64,000 nt of DNA, from positions 1 through 64,000 of the forward strand of contig CACARD010000001.1 in the NCBI GenBank assembly GCA_902534735.1, read 5' to 3'. A program made the position numbers and the translations under genes. Under the pieces are notes generated by a model. It searched no databases. It had not been told where the DNA came from and was given only the letters and a program-made list of their open reading frames with translations. This document shows positions 10,825 through 19,702 of this stretch, one piece after another; position 1 is the first letter of the stretch; the number at the start of each line of letters is the position of its first letter. The stretch comes from an uncultured Pelagibacteraceae bacterium (GTDB taxonomy: Bacteria; Pseudomonadota; Alphaproteobacteria; Pelagibacterales; Pelagibacteraceae).

Positions 10825-12590
10825 TAAACTAAGGACTTACCTTTGCCAGTAATCTTCTTATTTTCTTGATCTTTGGGTCCTAAAATCATCTGATTATGAG
10901 GCTTTCCTGATGGTATCATTGGAAAACAATTTTCTACTTTATCAACCATACAATCAAATATTACGGGTCTATCTGTATTCAACATTTCTATAATCTTATC
11001 GTCTAACTCTTCTGGAGTTTTTGCTCGTATACCAACGCAGTTATAAGCTTCTGCTAATTTGACAAAATCTGGTAGAGCAGCAGTATAACTTTCTGAATAG
11101 TTTTTATCATGTAATAGTTCTTGCCATTGTCTAACCATACCCATGTATTGATTATTCAATATAAATATTTTAATTGGAAGGTTGTATTGTACAGCTGTAG
11201 ACATTTCCTGTATTGTCATTAATACTGATGCTTCTCCCGCAATATCAATAACTAATTTTTTTGGATGAGCAACTTGTACACCCACTGCTGCTGGTAAACC
11301 ATATCCCATTGTACCTAAACCACCAGATGTCATCCAGCGATTTGGTTTGTTAAATTTATAATGTTGTGCAGCCCACATCTGATGCTGTCCTACCTCAGTT
11401 GTAATATAGGAATCTTTATCTTTAGTTAATTCATATAATCTTTCAATCGCATACTGAGGTTTTATAGTCTCTTCGCTTCCTATATAATCTAAAGATCTAA
11501 CCGACCTCCATTTTTGAATTTTTTCCCACCACTTAGAAGTCTTTTGTTTATTTGATTTTAAAAATTTTGATTTTTTTTGTTTTAAACTTTTCAAAGTAGA
11601 TGAAAGAACAGTTTTTACATCTCCCACAATAGCTAAATCAACTTTAACATTTTTATTAATAGATGATGGATCTATATCAATGTGAACTTTTTTTGAATTT
11701 GGTGAAAATTCATCTATTTTTCCTGTTATCCTATCATCAAAACGTGCCCCAATATTAATCATTAAATCACAATCGTGCATTGCATTATTTGCTTCATAGG
11801 TTCCATGCATACCCAACATTCCCAAAAATTGATTATCATCACCTGGGAAAGATCCTAATCCCTGTAATGTTGATGTGATAGGAAAGCCTGTTGCATAAAC
11901 AAGTTCTCTTAAAAGTTCACTAGCCTTGGGTCCAGAATTAATCACTCCTCCACCGGTATAAAAAATAGGTTTTGAAGATTTGCTCATTAAATCAATTAAC
12001 TGATCAATACTATTTTGATTAAAATGATTATGAGATTTACCATTTAATTTATTTTCTTTTTTAGGTTTCTTATATTTTGTTTTTTGAAATTGAATATCTT
12101 TTGGTATATCTACTAAAACTGGTCCTGGTCTGCCAGTAGTTGCTACCTCAAATGCTTTATGTATTGTTTCAGCTAAATCATTTATATCTTTGATTAACCA
12201 ATTATGTTTAGTGCAAGGTCTAGTTATTCCAGTTGTATCGCATTCTTGAAATGCATCTGTACCAATTAAATGAGTTGGAACTTGTCCAGAAATACAAACT
12301 AACGGAATCGAATCCATATATGCATCTGTCAAAGCTGTAACTACGTTTGTTGCACCTGGTCCTGAAGTTACTAAAATAACACCAGGTTTACCTGATGATC
12401 TTGCATATCCTTCAGCGGCATGACCTGCGCCTTGTTCATGTCTAACTAAAACGTGTTTGATTGATTTAAAATTTTGTAATTCATCGTAAATTGGTAGTAC
12501 TGCACCACCTGGATAACCAAAAATATGATCAACATTCTGATCTTCCATACACTTAAATACAATTTCAGCTCCAGAGTATAATTTTGACAT
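10824..12590 (-). CDS. ilvB: Acetolactate synthase large (catalytic) subunit
   Basis: ThDP- and FAD-dependent enzyme making acetolactate or acetohydroxybutyrate from pyruvate. The catalytic glutamate is in VRHEQGAGHAAEGYARSSG (E52). The central FAD domain and the C-terminal ThDP domain are complete at 588 residues. The metal-binding ThDP motif reads GEAS (452-455), with Glu where Asp is the textbook residue, and continues as expected through ILNNQYMGMVRQW. A weak TTGACC/TAGATT promoter candidate (18-base spacer, about 12597-12626) lies just upstream and would give an almost leaderless message. It is followed by ilvH with a 1-base overlap. Confidence 0.96.
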   Translation of the reverse strand: MSKLYSGAEIVFKCMEDQNVDHIFGYPGGAVLPIYDELQNFKSIKHVLVRHEQGAGHAAEGYARSSGKPGVILVTSGPGATNVVTALTDAYMDSIPLVCISGQVPTHLIGTDAFQECDTTGITRPCTKHNWLIKDINDLAETIHKAFEVATTGRPGPVLVDIPKDIQFQKTKYKKPKKENKLNGKSHNHFNQNSIDQLIDLMSKSSKPIFYTGGGVINSGPKASELLRELVYATGFPITSTLQGLGSFPGDDNQFLGMLGMHGTYEANNAMHDCDLMINIGARFDDRITGKIDEFSPNSKKVHIDIDPSSINKNVKVDLAIVGDVKTVLSSTLKSLKQKKSKFLKSNKQKTSKWWEKIQKWRSVRSLDYIGSEETIKPQYAIERLYELTKDKDSYITTEVGQHQMWAAQHYKFNKPNRWMTSGGLGTMGYGLPAAVGVQVAHPKKLVIDIAGEASVLMTIQEMSTAVQYNLPIKIFILNNQYMGMVRQWQELLHDKNYSESYTAALPDFVKLAEAYNCVGIRAKTPEELDDKIIEMLNTDRPVIFDCMVDKVENCFPMIPSGKPHNQMILGPKDQENKKITGKGKSLV

Positions 12591-12631
12591 CCAGACAATC
12601 TAGCTGAAGTTGTGCTAATAGGTCAAGCAAT

Positions 12632-13552
12632 CTATGCTGATTTAGGAAATTTTTTTAAATATGATTTAAGAGTATTAAATTTTATTTTTTGCCAATCAGA
12701 CATTTGTCCTCTTGCCCAAGTGGACTGTCTCTTAGCATATTGCCTTGTTTTTATTGATATTTTTTGTTTCAGTTCAGTAAGATCTATTCTTTTGTCGAGA
12801 TATTTTTTAATTTCACTTAGACCAATAACTTTATTAGATGATAAATCTTTATTTACTCTTAATTTATAAAAGCTCTTAGCCTCTTTTATTGCTCCATCTC
12901 TTAACATTTCATTTGTTCTTAAGGAAATTCTCTCAATTAATTTATCTCTAGGATAATCGATATATAGCTTTATAAAACTGTCCTGATTAAAATCAGAGTA
13001 TGTTTCACTGTACCAATCAAATAAAGATTTATTTGTAAACTTTTTTACTTCATAGGCTCTTATTGATCTTTGAGAATCATTTTTGTTAATTTTTTTTTTG
13101 CAAAGTGGGTCTAGTTTAACAAGTTCAGAATAAAATTTGATTTGTCCTATTTTTGATTGTTTTTTTCTTATTCTATTCCGAATAGTGAATGGAATATCTG
13201 GAATTTTTACAATACCATCGATAAGTGCTTTAAAATATAAACCTGTGCCGCCAACAAGAATTGGAATTTTATTTTTCTTCTTAATATTATCAATTTTTAA
13301 TTTGGCATCCTTAATCCAATTTCCTGTAGAATAATTATTCTTTACACTTTTAAACCCATATAGATGATGTTTTATGTTTTTTAATTCATTTCTCTTAGGT
13401 CTTGCCGTAAGAATTTTGAGTTCTTTAAATATCTGCATACTATCTGCATTTATAACTTCCCCATTTATTTTTTTTGCAAGCTGTATAGCAAATTTTGATT
13501 TTCCAGATGCTGTTGGTCCTGAAATAAGAATTATTTTGGACTTTAAGTCCAT
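12632..13552 (-). CDS. miaA: tRNA dimethylallyltransferase
   Basis: Adds the isopentenyl group to A37 of tRNAs reading UNN codons. The P-loop ISGPTASGKSKFA is near the N-terminus, followed by the DSMQIFKEL substrate motif and the typical GGTGLYFKAL signature. At 306 residues the length is normal. The start codon overlaps the degP stop by one base; ilvB follows 41 bases later. The mia-modified tRNA-Leu class is present nearby (tRNA-Leu GAG itself reads CUN codons and would not be a target). Confidence 0.95.
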   Translation of the reverse strand: MDLKSKIILISGPTASGKSKFAIQLAKKINGEVINADSMQIFKELKILTARPKRNELKNIKHHLYGFKSVKNNYSTGNWIKDAKLKIDNIKKKNKIPILVGGTGLYFKALIDGIVKIPDIPFTIRNRIRKKQSKIGQIKFYSELVKLDPLCKKKINKNDSQRSIRAYEVKKFTNKSLFDWYSETYSDFNQDSFIKLYIDYPRDKLIERISLRTNEMLRDGAIKEAKSFYKLRVNKDLSSNKVIGLSEIKKYLDKRIDLTELKQKISIKTRQYAKRQSTWARGQMSDWQKIKFNTLKSYLKKFPKSA

Positions 13553-14955
13553 TAATTTAATTTAACACCAATATATCTTCTTTGGTTATTGTTATTATAA
13601 ATTGCGATAAGTAAACTTTTATCGTTGCTTTTTAGAGCTAGTTTTACAATGTTATCTAGATCTCCAATGGTATTGATTTTTTTCTTTTGTGCTTCAACAA
13701 TAATATTATTTACTTGAAGATAATTAACTGGACTATCTTTATCGATTTCTGTGATTACTAATCCTGTTGTATTTTTTGGTAAATTTCTTTCTTTAATATC
13801 GTCTTTATTTAGCAATCTCACTTTTATTTTCAAACCGTCTATTGCATCTTCTTTCGGTTTTTCTGTTACTAAACCTTGCGACTTAAAGTCTTCAGATGTT
13901 TCAAGTCTTCCAAGTATAATTTCCTTAATTATTTCCCTTTTATTTCTCCAAACTTTTAATTTTACTTTTTTTCCAACTTCAGTTTCTGCAACTATTCTCG
14001 GAAGTTCACTCATTTCATTAATTTTTTTACCATCAAATTCTAAAATTATATCTCCAGCTTTAATTCCTCCCTTATCTGATGGACTATTTTCTGCAACACT
14101 TGCAACAAGTGCTCCTCTTGGTTCATCTAATTTTTCAACATCTGCAATGTCTTTTGTTACAGTTTGGATTCTTACACCCAGCCATCCTCTTTTAGTTTCA
14201 CCAAATTCAATTAATTGATTAATTACTTTTTGTGCACTATTAGATGGAATTGCAAAACCAATTCCAATTGAGCCTGATTGACCTAATATTGCAGTATTAA
14301 TTCCAACTACATCACCATCCATATTAAATAATGGACCTCCTGAGTTACCTTGGTTTATAGATGCATCTGTTTGAATGTAGTCTTCATATCTAGAAAGACC
14401 GATACTTCTGTTTCTTGCTGAGATTATACCAGCAGTAACCGTACCACCTAAGCCAAATGGATTTCCAATTGCAATAACCCAATCACCTATTCTTGCGGTA
14501 TCAGAGTCTCCAAATTTAACTGGGGTAAATTTCTGATCTGACTCTATTTGAAGAACTGCCAAATCCATGCCAGGATCAGCTCCAATTACTTTTGCCTTTA
14601 TATTTTTTTCACCATTAACTCTAACAAAAACATCTTCTGCACCCTGTATCACGTGATTATTTGTAATAACAATTCCTTTTTCATCTATTATGAAGCCAGA
14701 TCCAAGGGCACTTGTTTGTCTCTTTTGAGGAGTTCCATAATCTTTGAACATATCTTCAAAAGGCGAGCCAGGAGGAAATTCAAATGGAAATGGATTAGAT
14801 CTTGTGGTTACTGTTGTTGTTGTAGAGATATTTACTACTGACGGCATTAATTTTTCAGCTAGATCTGCAAAAGATGCAGGCATATTTGCTGCGTTAGTAG
14901 TATTTTGAATATTAATTGAAAATAATATTAGTAATAAAATCTTTATGAATCTCAT
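13552..14955 (-). CDS. degP: Periplasmic serine protease/chaperone DegP (HtrA family, Do)
   Basis: An envelope quality-control protease. I choose the ATG at 14953-14955 (MRFIKILLLILFSIN), which gives a clean signal peptide and an ATGA-type overlap with the upstream stop; a start at 14970 adds five residues. With numbering from that longer form, the catalytic triad is H106 (NNHVIQG), D136 (PGMDLAVLQI) and S210 (NQGNSGGPLF). Two PDZ domains follow, about 265-350 and 375-465. The acidic/aromatic LA loop (FPFEFPPGSPFEDMF) is typical of Do-type proteases. It sits downstream of hflKC, grouping membrane and periplasmic proteolysis. Confidence 0.94.
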   Translation of the reverse strand: MRFIKILLLILFSINIQNTTNAANMPASFADLAEKLMPSVVNISTTTTVTTRSNPFPFEFPPGSPFEDMFKDYGTPQKRQTSALGSGFIIDEKGIVITNNHVIQGAEDVFVRVNGEKNIKAKVIGADPGMDLAVLQIESDQKFTPVKFGDSDTARIGDWVIAIGNPFGLGGTVTAGIISARNRSIGLSRYEDYIQTDASINQGNSGGPLFNMDGDVVGINTAILGQSGSIGIGFAIPSNSAQKVINQLIEFGETKRGWLGVRIQTVTKDIADVEKLDEPRGALVASVAENSPSDKGGIKAGDIILEFDGKKINEMSELPRIVAETEVGKKVKLKVWRNKREIIKEIILGRLETSEDFKSQGLVTEKPKEDAIDGLKIKVRLLNKDDIKERNLPKNTTGLVITEIDKDSPVNYLQVNNIIVEAQKKKINTIGDLDNIVKLALKSNDKSLLIAIYNNNNQRRYIGVKLN

Positions 14956-15137
14956 CTTTTTAAGTACCAAATTATAAAAAAACCAATCACTGCAAATATC
15001 AACCCACTAGTTCTCAGTTGATTATCTGTGGCATCTTTTAATTTCATTATTATATTTTTCATTTTTGATGGAAATATGGCGTAAAGAATACCTTCAATAA
15101 AAAGGAATAGACCAAATGCAATGATCAATTCTCTCAT
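14952..15137 (-). CDS. DUF2065 small membrane protein (YjeT-like)
   Basis: A 61-residue protein with two predicted membrane helices: residues 3-20 (IIAFGLFLFIEGILYAIF) and about 43-58 (LIFAVIGFFIIWYL). The GxxxxxEGxxYxxFP pattern matches the DUF2065/YjeT family, usually found beside hflC in Proteobacteria. Function is not known; the location between hflC and degP suggests a link to membrane protein quality control. It ends in a 4-base overlap with the preferred degP start. Confidence 0.8.
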   Translation of the reverse strand: MRELIIAFGLFLFIEGILYAIFPSKMKNIIMKLKDATDNQLRTSGLIFAVIGFFIIWYLKR

Positions 15138-15142
15138 TAAAA

Positions 15143-16012
15143 TTACTCTACTTTTTGATCAATATTTCCGAAAAATTTAAAAAATTCACTATCTGGTGAA
15201 AGTATCATCGAAGTTTCACCACCAATTAAAGCTTTTTGGTAAGCCTGCATAGCTCTGTAAAATGCAAAAAATTCTGGATCTTGTCCAAAGGCATCGGCAA
15301 AAATTTTGTTCTTTAAACCGTCGCCTTCACCCTTCATAATCTCAGATTTTTTTTGTGCATCTGCAAGTATAACTGTTACTTCTTTGTCAGCAGTTGAGGT
15401 AATTGTAACTGCCATCTCCGCACCTTTTGCTCTAAATTCTTTCGCCTCTCTTTCCCTTTCAGTTTGCATTCTTCTAAAAATTGCATCACTGTTTGCTTGA
15501 GGAAGATCTGCTCTTTTAATTCTTACATCAACAATACTAATACCAAAATTTTCAGCTTCATTATTTACACCTTCTTGAATCAGCGACATTTGTTTTGTTC
15601 TATCTTCTGATAAAAGTGTTTGTAGTTCTTGTTGACCAAGAACGTTCCTTATTCTAGAATTGATGATTGTAGCTAATCTTGATCTTGCAACTCTTTCATT
15701 TCCAACAGATATATAAAATTTAAGTGGATCAATTATTTGAAACCTTGCAAATGCATCGACAATAAGTCTTTTTTGATCTGATGCAATGACCTCCTCTGGT
15801 GGAGTATCAAGATTTAAAATTCTTTTATCCAAAAATACAACATTTTGTATGAATGGAATTTTAAAATTAATTCCAGGTTTAGATATAATTCTTTTAGGAT
15901 CTCCAAATTGAAGAACAATTGCTTGGTTAACCTCTTTAACAATAAAAACAGAAAAGTAAATTGTTGCAGCGATTAGTATAATTATTGGTAATAAAAATTT
16001 TCCAGCTTTCAT
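15143..16012 (-). CDS. hflC: FtsH-protease modulator HflC (SPFH/prohibitin domain)
   Basis: Forms, with HflK, a membrane-anchored periplasmic cage that surrounds and modulates FtsH. One N-terminal membrane segment (about 5-25) is followed by the SPFH domain (VNQAIVLQFGDPKRIISKPG) and a long charged helix (about 170-240). Length, 289 residues, is typical. It lies one base after hflK. FtsH itself is encoded in the same window at 46488-48380 but not adjacent. Confidence 0.95.
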   Translation of the reverse strand: MKAGKFLLPIIILIAATIYFSVFIVKEVNQAIVLQFGDPKRIISKPGINFKIPFIQNVVFLDKRILNLDTPPEEVIASDQKRLIVDAFARFQIIDPLKFYISVGNERVARSRLATIINSRIRNVLGQQELQTLLSEDRTKQMSLIQEGVNNEAENFGISIVDVRIKRADLPQANSDAIFRRMQTEREREAKEFRAKGAEMAVTITSTADKEVTVILADAQKKSEIMKGEGDGLKNKIFADAFGQDPEFFAFYRAMQAYQKALIGGETSMILSPDSEFFKFFGNIDQKVE

Positions 16013-16013
16013 T

Positions 16014-17108
16014 TTAGTTAGTCCCTGTCTTTAATTCTTGTAATGGTAGATATGGTACTACGCCTTCACCCGAATTTTTGTCAATTATTATTTTATTAAT
16101 ATCAGCTAGTACTTCTTCCATTGTCTCAAGATACATTCTTTCTTGAGTTACTTTTTTAGCTTTTGCATACTCATTGTATATTGATAAAAATCTACTTGCT
16201 TCTCCTTCTGCCTTAGCAACAACTTCTTTTTTATAAGCTTCTGCTGCTTGTAAAATTTTTGCAGCCTCTCCTCGTGCTCTTGGAATTACATCGTTAGCAT
16301 ATGCTTCTGCTTCGTTTTTAGATCTTTCCATATCCGCTCTAGCTGCCTGAACATCTCTAAATGCATCAATAACTTGGTCTGGTGGATCGGCTTTTTGGGT
16401 TTGAACTTGAGTAATTTGAATTCCACTTGTGTATTCGTCTAAAATTTTTTGAATTATTTCTTGAGTATCAGCTTCAATGAGAGATCTACCTTCAGTCAGA
16501 ATTGGTTGAATATCAGATCGTGCAATAACCTCTCTCATCGCTGTTTCTGCAGCTGCTTTAACTGTTCCTTCTGGATCTTGAATTTTAAATAAAAAATTCC
16601 CTGCATCTTTGATTACCCAAAATACTGAAAAGTCTATGTTAACTATGTTTTCATCACCTGTTAACATTAAACTTTCTTCTGGAACGTCTGCAACTCCACC
16701 TGAGGAAAATCCACTGTCTCTTTCTGACCTAAATCCAATATCCATTCGATTAACTTTTGTAACTTTTGGGGTTAATACATTTTCAATTGGAAAAGGGAGA
16801 TGGTAATTTAATCCAGGCTGTGTAGTTTTAACAAATTTTCCAAATCTTAATACAACGCCTTGTTCATCAGGTAAAACTCTATAAAGACCACTTAAAGTCC
16901 AAACAACCAAAAGAATTATAAGACCAATTATTATCGGCTTAGCACCGCCTTTACCGCCACCTAAAAATCTGTTTATTATTGATTGTAGTTTGCTTATAAC
17001 TTCATCAATATTTGGGGGTGTAGGACCTTTTCTAAATCCACCATTACCACTTCCTCCTCCTCCTCCTGGAGGTGTTCCCCACGGACTTTGATTTCTAAAA
17101 TCACTCAT
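16014..17108 (-). CDS. hflK: FtsH-protease modulator HflK (SPFH/prohibitin domain)
   Basis: Partner of HflC. The N-terminal cytoplasmic part is rich in Gly, Pro and Asn (GTPPGGGGGSGNGGF), typical of HflK. A membrane segment follows at about 58-78, then the SPFH domain (LPDEQGVVLRFGKFVKTTQPG) and a long helical region with ARGEAAKILQAAEAYKKEV. The 364-residue length is normal. This is the first gene of the long minus-strand run. It is divergent from mrp across 54 bases that contain a 6-base inverted repeat. Confidence 0.95.
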   Translation of the reverse strand: MSDFRNQSPWGTPPGGGGGSGNGGFRKGPTPPNIDEVISKLQSIINRFLGGGKGGAKPIIIGLIILLVVWTLSGLYRVLPDEQGVVLRFGKFVKTTQPGLNYHLPFPIENVLTPKVTKVNRMDIGFRSERDSGFSSGGVADVPEESLMLTGDENIVNIDFSVFWVIKDAGNFLFKIQDPEGTVKAAAETAMREVIARSDIQPILTEGRSLIEADTQEIIQKILDEYTSGIQITQVQTQKADPPDQVIDAFRDVQAARADMERSKNEAEAYANDVIPRARGEAAKILQAAEAYKKEVVAKAEGEASRFLSIYNEYAKAKKVTQERMYLETMEEVLADINKIIIDKNSGEGVVPYLPLQELKTGTN

Positions 17109-17113
17109 AATAC

Positions 17114-17131
17114 GACACTCTATATAGTGTC
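17114..17131. promoter_or_regulatory. Inverted repeat in the hflK/mrp divergent intergenic space
   Basis: Perfect 6-base arms GACACT/AGTGTC flank a 6-base centre CTATAT. The element occupies the middle of a 54-base gap between divergent genes, a plausible place for an operator or shared promoter control. No regulator can be named from the sequence. The region also begins with nine bases identical to the start of the phage T7 promoter consensus, probably by chance. Confidence 0.3.
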
Positions 17132-17162
17132 TTTATTAGTAAAAACAAGGTAATGGTAAATT

Positions 17163-17987
17163 ATGGATAGTAAAAAAGTAGGTTTAAGTGACACAACAAA
17201 GGCAAAAACTGAGCCAAAAACCTTTAGAAGGAACCCAATTATCGGAACAAAATTTACAATTGCAATTTCAAGTGCAAAAGGAGGAGTTGGAAAATCAACA
17301 TTTGCCTCGAATCTTGCTTTGGCGTTAAAAAAAATGGATTTAAATGTCGGATTGCTTGACGCAGACATATATGGCCCATCACTTCCAAAATTATTCTCTA
17401 TAAATGAAAAACCTGAAAGTGATGGGCAAAAATTAAAGCCAATTATAAAATATGGAATTCAATGTATGTCGATTGGTTTTTTAACGGATGAACAAACTCC
17501 AATGATTTGGAGGGGTCCAATGGTTATATCTGCTATAAAAACTTTTACACAAAAAGTTTTATGGGAAAATTTGGATTTTTTAATTGTTGATATGCCTCCA
17601 GGAACTGGTGATACACAACTAACTTTTGCACAAGAAATAAGCCTGGATGGTGTAATAATTATATCAACACCCCAAGAGATAGCCTTACAGGACGTGAAGA
17701 GAGGTATTAGAATGTTTGATAAACTTAAAGTAAAAATATTAGGACTTATAGATAATATGAGTCACTTTGTAGGAGATGATGGAAAAAAGTATGCAATTTT
17801 TGGTGAAGGTGGTGTCAAAAAGACTGCTGAAGAGTTTAAAAAAGATTTTCTAGGTGAAATACCAATTGATCCAGAGGTTGGTAAACAAGGAGATTTGGGA
17901 TCACCTATTGTCGAGAGTAAACCAGAGCATAAAATATCTGAAATTTATTTGAAGTTCGCAGAAAAAGTTAAATCAATCTATCTTTAA
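17163..17987 (+). CDS. mrp: Mrp/ApbC-type P-loop ATPase (Fe-S cluster carrier family)
   Basis: A cytosolic MRP/NBP35-family ATPase associated with iron-sulfur cluster delivery. The deviant Walker [21 protein letters not shown] lies at about residues 38-57, and [17 protein letters not shown] and the Mrp signature follow. Two features differ from the textbook protein. There is no N-terminal DUF59/MIP18 domain, and the position where CPxC is expected (after NMSHF) reads VGDDGKKY with no cysteine. From memory, loss of these cysteines is common in alphaproteobacterial Mrp. The last 20 bases overlap the end of convergent thyX. Confidence 0.9.
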   Translation: MDSKKVGLSDTTKAKTEPKTFRRNPIIGTKFTIAISSAKGGVGKSTFASNLALALKKMDLNVGLLDADIYGPSLPKLFSINEKPESDGQKLKPIIKYGIQCMSIGFLTDEQTPMIWRGPMVISAIKTFTQKVLWENLDFLIVDMPPGTGDTQLTFAQEISLDGVIIISTPQEIALQDVKRGIRMFDKLKVKILGLIDNMSHFVGDDGKKYAIFGEGGVKKTAEEFKKDFLGEIPIDPEVGKQGDLGSPIVESKPEHKISEIYLKFAEKVKSIYL

Positions 17988-18915
17988 GATCAAAAGCTTC
18001 CATAAGTTCATTCCATTCCCTTTTCGATAAACCTGAATTGTCAATTGAAACTTTTTCACCTTTCATAATTTTTTGAATAATATTTTTCCCTTTTGCAGAA
18101 ACTTCTGTGCCACCAACCCTATAATCCATAAATGCCTCATAAGTTATAGGTACCCATTTTTTAACAGTGCTTAGCATAGCATCAGCATATGCTCTAATCT
18201 CATACTGGGCATGATGATCTGCTCGCAATCTCAAAAAATTCATAAGATTCAATAAATCTGTTTTCCAATACCATTGTGTATAAGTATTAAGAGTTAAGTT
18301 CATTCTAGCAAGTTCTCTAGCTAGTCCAACTGAGTTTTTATCAATCACAGTTCCATCATATCTTTCATTAAGCATGGTTTCATAATTATTGTATGTTTGC
18401 TCAGCATCTCCTTTTAATAAATCTAAAACTTTTTTTGCTTTTTCTCCGTCTAAAATATCTCCTCTTCCTTGTCTATTGCTTTGAGATTGGGCCGCAAGAT
18501 GCTTAGGGTCTGGTAAATAAAACTCTTTATCCAATATAGAATATCTCGCAGAGTATTCATTAACATTTGCAGTACGATGTCTTATCCATTGTCTAGCTAT
18601 GAATATTGGTAATTTAATATGATACTTAATTTCACACATCTCAAATGGAGTACTGTGCCAATGTCTCATCAAATATTTTATTAGTCCTTCGTCTGTTGAA
18701 ACTTTTTTTGTTCCTTTGCCATATGAAACTCTTGCAGATTGCACGATAGATGTATCATCACCCATATAATCCACTACTCTTATAAAACCATGATCTAAAA
18801 TAGGTATTGCTTCATATAGTATTTCCTCTAATTTTGGGGCTGTAACTCTTTTTGTTTTATTTATCTGACTTTGCTGGTCTTGGATTTCTTTAATTTGATC
18901 TTTAGATAATTTCAT
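17968..18915 (-). CDS. thyX: Flavin-dependent thymidylate synthase ThyX
   Basis: Makes dTMP from dUMP using methylene-THF and FAD/NADPH, replacing ThyA. The ThyX signature is present as [14 protein letters not shown] at residues 112-125. [18 protein letters not shown], also conserved, lies near the C-terminal end of the fold. The 315-residue protein carries an N-terminal extension of about 35 residues compared with short ThyX proteins. It ends inside mrp on the other strand (20-base overlap). Confidence 0.95.
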   Translation of the reverse strand: MKLSKDQIKEIQDQQSQINKTKRVTAPKLEEILYEAIPILDHGFIRVVDYMGDDTSIVQSARVSYGKGTKKVSTDEGLIKYLMRHWHSTPFEMCEIKYHIKLPIFIARQWIRHRTANVNEYSARYSILDKEFYLPDPKHLAAQSQSNRQGRGDILDGEKAKKVLDLLKGDAEQTYNNYETMLNERYDGTVIDKNSVGLARELARMNLTLNTYTQWYWKTDLLNLMNFLRLRADHHAQYEIRAYADAMLSTVKKWVPITYEAFMDYRVGGTEVSAKGKNIIQKIMKGEKVSIDNSGLSKREWNELMEAFDLKDRLI

Positions 18916-19003
18916 TTAGATAATACGGTAATATATAAAATATTTTAATTTTCAATTTAAGATGACTAAAAAAAATTAAATTTTACAACTTTCGATAGTA
19001 TTA

Positions 19004-19702
19004 ATGAAAAGTATTTCCATAGTATTTCCTGTACATAATGAGAAAAATAATTTGGAGGAACTAATTTCAAGTTGGCATAACACCCTAAAAAGTCATCAAT
19101 TAGAACACGAATTTGTTGTTGTAGAGGACGGAAGCACAGACGGTACTAAAGAACTTATCATTCAGCTTGGAAAAAAGTTTCCAATAATAAATTTAAGTCA
19201 AAATGATAAAAGAGGTTATTCTAAAGCAGTTATTGATGGAATTTATGCTTCCACAAAAAGTTATATATTATGTACAGACAGTGATAATCAAATTAAAGTA
19301 ACTTCATTAATCGAAAATCTTGGAAATTTTCCATCTAATAAAGAATTTTTAATGGGTTATAGAAACCCTAGAAGAGATCCATTAAACAGAATTTTATATA
19401 GTAAAATATTTAAATTATTTCATGATTTAATATTTAATTCTAAACTTCGAGACCCAAGCTGCCCATTTGTAATTGGTTCAAAGAATTTATATTTAAGTAT
19501 GGATAAAAAAAAATTACTATACATGAAAGAGGGTTTTTGGTGGGGATTTGTGGGAGTATGCAAAATAAGTAATTTCAAAATTGTTGAAGTACCCATAATT
19601 CATTTTAAAAGACAGAGTGGTGAGGCAGGTTATAAACTTAAAAATTTGTTTGGCATTATTTTAAGAAATATAATTGGTCTCTTGAAAATTAAATTTAGTT
19701 AA
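19004..19702 (+). CDS. Family 2 glycosyltransferase (polyprenyl-phosphate sugar transferase-like)
   Basis: A GT-A fold transferase that would move a sugar from a nucleotide donor. The N-terminus SIVFPVHNEKNNLEEL is the classic GT2 opening, followed by VVEDGSTDGTKEL and the metal-binding CTDSDNQIK. Its closest look is to dolichol/undecaprenyl-phosphate sugar transferases, but at 232 residues it lacks C-terminal membrane helices. It starts an accessory-looking block between thyX and nadA and overlaps a convergent membrane protein gene by 8 bases. Donor and acceptor are unknown. Confidence 0.85.
   Translation: MKSISIVFPVHNEKNNLEELISSWHNTLKSHQLEHEFVVVEDGSTDGTKELIIQLGKKFPIINLSQNDKRGYSKAVIDGIYASTKSYILCTDSDNQIKVTSLIENLGNFPSNKEFLMGYRNPRRDPLNRILYSKIFKLFHDLIFNSKLRDPSCPFVIGSKNLYLSMDKKKLLYMKEGFWWGFVGVCKISNFKIVEVPIIHFKRQSGEAGYKLKNLFGIILRNIIGLLKIKFS

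Noticed and set aside
13751-14218. 155-codon plus-strand frame antisense to degP
   Set aside because: It lies wholly within degP, whose catalytic triad and PDZ domains are intact, and its Ser/Phe/Leu-rich translation is typical of a shadow frame.
17108-17129. Functional T7 phage RNA polymerase promoter
   Set aside because: Only the first nine bases match the consensus and the spacing of the initiation part is wrong. Kept only as a curiosity within the inverted-repeat finding.
17120-17368. 82-codon minus-strand frame opposite the mrp start
   Set aside because: Antisense to the mrp P-loop region; it would span the divergent promoter gap and has no family signature.
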